64,000 nt of DNA from Paenibacillus_AR sp051594765 (GTDB lineage: Bacteria; Bacillota; Bacilli; Paenibacillales; NBRC-103111). Location of the stretch: contig NZ_JBPPGJ010000011.1 of assembly GCF_051594765.1 (NCBI RefSeq), forward strand, positions 1-64,000. The letters are read 5' to 3'. Shown piece by piece: positions 61,655 to 64,000 of this stretch; within the stretch, counting starts at the first letter, position 1, and every line of letters starts with the position of its first letter. A program made the position numbers and the translations under genes. The notes below the pieces were generated by a model that saw only the letters and a list, made by a program, of their open reading frames with translations, was not told the DNA's origin and searched no databases.

Positions 61655-62047
61655 ATGAAGCCCAAAGGACTCCTTACCCCCCAGCGTAAAGCCATCTATG
61701 ATGTCATCTTGGAATCCCCCGACCATCCCACTGCCGCGGAGATCATGGACCGTTTGCGGGAGCGAGGCTGTCAATTCGCCTATGGAACCGTGTATAATAC
61801 GCTTAAATACTTGACTGAAACCGGGCAGATCCAGGAGCTCCGGGTCGGCGAAGCCTGCCGCTACGATGCGCGGACCGAGCATCACCATCACATCCAGTGC
61901 GTCAGCTGCGGACGGGTGGACGAGGTGTTCGCCGAGATCCCCGCCGAGTGGCTCCGCTCCGTGGCCGAGGACACGGGCTACCGGGTCGACCAAGAGCATC
62001 TATTATTGAAGGGAGTGTGCGCCGCATGCCGGAAAGAGACGCACTGA
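61655..62047 (+). CDS. Fur-family transcriptional regulator, PerR-like
   Basis: 130 aa, ATG 61655 after AGGAGG. Winged helix ~5-75, then the dimerisation/metal part: structural zinc Cys pairs CVSC and CAAC, and the regulatory-site text RYDARTEHHHHIQC (Asp and several His). The absence of an extended Fur-type insert and the PerR-like length favour a peroxide/metal sensor that represses stress genes, though Zur or Fur function cannot be excluded. It overlaps the next regulator gene by 22 nt and appears autoregulated by the dyad upstream; the same motif recurs before the flavoprotein gene. Confidence 0.87.
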   Translation: MKPKGLLTPQRKAIYDVILESPDHPTAAEIMDRLRERGCQFAYGTVYNTLKYLTETGQIQELRVGEACRYDARTEHHHHIQCVSCGRVDEVFAEIPAEWLRSVAEDTGYRVDQEHLLLKGVCAACRKETH

Positions 62048-62811
62048 CGGAGCTAAGGGAGGATGCTGCCTTCGGGTCTGCGGACCCAAGTATGCCCGAG
62101 CTTCCGGAGGAGGCCTACTGCAGCATCACCAACCGCATCGTCATCGTCAGCCCCCTGCCCCAACGAATCCACGAGCTGATCCGGGGCCTGACCGCCGCAT
62201 GTTATGACGTGATGGTGTTCCACCATGGGGAACCGCAGCTCTTGTCCCGTCTGCAGGCGGATCTACTCATCGCCGACTGCACGCAGCCCTTAGAAGGACC
62301 TGCTAGCTTCGAATGGCTCGACAGCCCGGAGCTCGCCGGCGTATCCAAGCTCCGGCTCCTGCCCGCCGGCAGCCCTGCGGCATCCGATGCAGGCGCCTTG
62401 GCTTGGCCGTCCCCGTTCCCCAAGGCGCTTGCCGCCGTCCGCAAGCTATCGGAGGCCGGACGCTCCTCTGGGGCGGGACTTGCAGACGGCCCCTCCTCTC
62501 CGGTGGACGGCACCCTCCGCTTGAACGGGCTGGTGCTGGATTTGAAGCGGCACACGGCCGCTCTCCAGGGAGCCCGGCTCGATCTGACCAAGACGGAGTT
62601 CGAGCTGCTGCGCGTCCTGATCGAAGCCGAGGGCTCCGTTCAGACCCGGCAGGAGCTTCTGGACAAGGTCTGGGGCGACGAGTACTTCGGCGGCAGCAAT
62701 ACCGTGGACGTACATGTGAAGACGCTGCGCCAGAAGCTGAACGACGATCCCAAGTCCCCCCGCTATATCGTCACCGTACGCGGCGTCGGCTACCGTGCCG
62801 CCGACCGGTAA
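62026..62811 (+). CDS. OmpR-type winged-helix regulator with a degenerate receiver domain
   Basis: 261 aa from ATG 62026 (GGGAG 10 nt upstream), starting inside the end of the PerR-like gene. Residues ~25-130 resemble a receiver: a beta-alpha pattern with a possible phospho-acceptor Asp (LLIADCTQP), but the acidic pair is lost (RIVIVSPLP) and the conserved Lys is missing. The C-terminal OmpR winged helix (~165-260: LTKTEFELLRVLIEAEG, TVDVHVKTLRQKLNDDP, VRGVGYR) is intact. So it is a DNA-binding regulator probably not controlled by phosphorylation; no histidine kinase lies nearby. Confidence 0.85.
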   Translation: MPERDALTELREDAAFGSADPSMPELPEEAYCSITNRIVIVSPLPQRIHELIRGLTAACYDVMVFHHGEPQLLSRLQADLLIADCTQPLEGPASFEWLDSPELAGVSKLRLLPAGSPAASDAGALAWPSPFPKALAAVRKLSEAGRSSGAGLADGPSSPVDGTLRLNGLVLDLKRHTAALQGARLDLTKTEFELLRVLIEAEGSVQTRQELLDKVWGDEYFGGSNTVDVHVKTLRQKLNDDPKSPRYIVTVRGVGYRAADR

Positions 62812-62894
62812 ACCGTCCTTCTCTATAACAAACCGCCTTTCATCAAGTTTTCATGAGGATTTCATCCAATCTTCATGCAGAACCAGCCGCGGCT

Positions 62895-62935
62895 TGTTAC
62901 AATGAATCCATAAGTTGTATTTAGTCTAATTCTAA
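62895..62935 (+). promoter_or_regulatory. promoter and Fur/PerR-type operator of the flavoprotein gene
   Basis: Extended -10 TGTTACAAT (62895-62903). Some 18 nt further, TTAGTCTAATTCTAA (62921-62935) matches the regulator's own operator at 12 of 15 positions. It lies in the early transcribed region, ~38 nt before the start codon. Confidence 0.65.
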
Positions 62936-62973
62936 ATAAGACAGAGATTCATTCGGATGAGGAGGCATGCACG

Positions 62974-63897
62974 ATGTATGACGTGATCATTATCGGAGGC
63001 GGGCCGGCGGGAGCAACCGCGGCCCTCTATACAGCCAGAGGCAATCTGTCCACCCTGGTGCTCGACAAAGCGCCCGGAGCCGGAGCGCTGGCCCTAACCC
63101 ACAAGATTGCCAACTATCCCGGGGTGCCGGGAGACATCAGCGGCAAGGAGCTTTTGGACATCATCCGCAAGCAGGCTGAGGACTTCGGAGCGGAGTTCAA
63201 GACCACCTCCATCACGGCGGTGGATCTGGAGGGCGAGACGAAGACGGTCTTCACCTCCGACAGCATGCTCCAGGCGAAGGCGGTCATCGTCGCCACCGGC
63301 TCCAAGGGACGCAACCGGATGCTGCCGGGCGAGGAGGAGCTCCTGGGCCGCGGGGTCAGCACCTGCGCCACCTGCGACGGCGCTTTCTTCCGGGGCAAGG
63401 AGGTAGCGGTCATCGGCGACTCCGAGGAAGCGTTGGAGGAAGCGGCGGCCCTGACCAAGTTCGTCTCGAAGATTCACTTCATCATCCCCCGGGCCGAGCT
63501 GCAGGGCGTGGATCACACCCCGGAGCTGGAGAACACGGTCTGGTACACCAAGACCCGCCCCCTCGAGATCGTCGGGGAGAACAAGGTCCAGGGCGTACGG
63601 CTCAAGACCCCCGAGGGCGAAGAGAAGCTTCTCCCCGTGGACGGCGTCTTCATCTTCCTCTCCGGCAGCAAGCCAGGCACGGACTTCCTGCAGGGCCAGG
63701 TGCCGCTGGACGACAGCGGCTTCATGCAGCTGGATGCCTCCATGCAATCGCCGGTGCCGGGCGTGTTTGGAGCCGGCGAGGTGCGCCGGACACCCGTGAA
63801 GCAGGCCGTCGTCGCCGCCGCGGATGGCGCTGTCGCCGCAATGGCCGTCGACAAGTTCATTAACCGCCGGGAGTCGCTGATCCCGCAGTACAAATAA
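62974..63897 (+). CDS. thioredoxin-reductase-like FAD flavoprotein with a degraded NADPH site
   Basis: 307 aa, about the length of TrxB. FAD motif GGGPAGATAA (~residues 8-17), redox CxxC as CATC (~131-134) with FAD-domain text CDGAFFRGKEV are intact. The NADPH motif GxGxxA is changed to GDSEEA and the following HRRxxxR to IPRAELQ, both needed for 2'-phosphate NADPH binding in TrxB. So the electron donor may be ferredoxin or another flavin, as proposed for related flavoprotein reductases, rather than NADPH. A glutaredoxin-like gene follows 28 nt later. Expected role: thiol-disulfide reduction under peroxide stress. Confidence 0.87.
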   Translation: MYDVIIIGGGPAGATAALYTARGNLSTLVLDKAPGAGALALTHKIANYPGVPGDISGKELLDIIRKQAEDFGAEFKTTSITAVDLEGETKTVFTSDSMLQAKAVIVATGSKGRNRMLPGEEELLGRGVSTCATCDGAFFRGKEVAVIGDSEEALEEAAALTKFVSKIHFIIPRAELQGVDHTPELENTVWYTKTRPLEIVGENKVQGVRLKTPEGEEKLLPVDGVFIFLSGSKPGTDFLQGQVPLDDSGFMQLDASMQSPVPGVFGAGEVRRTPVKQAVVAAADGAVAAMAVDKFINRRESLIPQYK

Positions 63898-63925
63898 TCC
63901 AACAAAATCCAAGGAGAGATCACTC

Positions 63926-64000
63926 ATGAGCAGCTTGATTCCGAATCCCAACAATCTGAAAGCCATCGTCTATTCCAGCACCCACTGCACCTATTGCAAG
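63926..64000 (+). CDS. glutaredoxin/thioredoxin-like protein, N-terminal fragment
   Basis: Only 25 codons are in the window. ATG 63926 follows AAGGAGAG. The visible part reaches a CTYC redox motif right after a beta-strand (AIVYSSTHC), the arrangement of glutaredoxin-like proteins. It lies 28 nt after the flavoprotein gene and is probably its redox partner in one operon. Confidence 0.75.
   Translation, partial: MSSLIPNPNNLKAIVYSSTHCTYCK

Overview
The window reads as one chromosomal stretch of a GC-rich, spore-forming, plant-polysaccharide-degrading Firmicute, most likely Paenibacillus or a close Paenibacillaceae relative. The evidence is indirect: a spore-coat transglutaminase (Tgl), an SLH-domain surface protein, secreted enzymes built from FN3, CBM_X2, Big, HYR and FIMAH modules, sensor-type AraC regulators beside lipoprotein solute-binding proteins, and strong AGGAGG ribosome sites with some GTG and TTG starts. 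I see no rRNA, tRNA, insertion sequence, prophage or CRISPR array.

Layout. 1-1.3 kb: end of pyruvate formate-lyase (pflB) and its activase (pflA). 1.3-10 kb (minus): a secreted pectin methylesterase/pectate lyase fusion, a lipoprotein solute-binding protein and a membrane AraC regulator. 10.2-14.3 kb (plus): a DUF1992 protein and an SLH surface protein. 14.4-20.8 kb: Tgl, an ECF41 sigma-factor operon with an FAD oxidoreductase and a CWC protein, then DUF998, WYL-regulator, DinB and GNAT genes. 20.9-26.1 kb (minus): a DUF2339 membrane protein, HAD and GNAT enzymes and a two-component system. 26.3-34.2 kb: a cupin, a MoxR-DUF58-DUF4129 operon and a large RCC1-type secreted protein. 34.3-36.7 kb: a hybrid histidine kinase. 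36.7-40.2 kb: an LtaS-like enzyme flanked on both sides by non-coding tandem arrays of about 111 bp period. 40.3-56.2 kb (minus): an amino-acid permease, then a polysaccharide-utilisation locus (AraC sensor, two ABC permeases, solute-binding lipoprotein, parvulin-like protein, giant beta-helix protein, GH5 enzyme). 56.3-61.3 kb (minus): MarR regulator, a heterodimeric ABC exporter pair and a DUF457 membrane protein. 61.6-64 kb (plus): PerR/Fur regulator, a degenerate response regulator, a thioredoxin-reductase-like flavoprotein and the start of a glutaredoxin-like gene.

How they fit. Two blocks serve plant-polymer use: sense sugar outside the cell (AraC sensors), import it (ABC) and cut polymer (pectinase fusion, beta-helix protein, GH5). 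A second theme is redox and envelope stress: an ECF41 operon with a near-consensus ECF41 promoter, and a Fur-family regulator whose 15-bp operator recurs before the flavoprotein. The most unusual items are the two repeat arrays (plus a solitary copy of the first palindrome 16 kb away), the ECF41 promoter/operon, the thioredoxin-reductase-like protein with a degraded NADPH site, and a repeated ~95-residue domain in the RCC1 protein. Functions were assigned by reading motifs; no database search was run.
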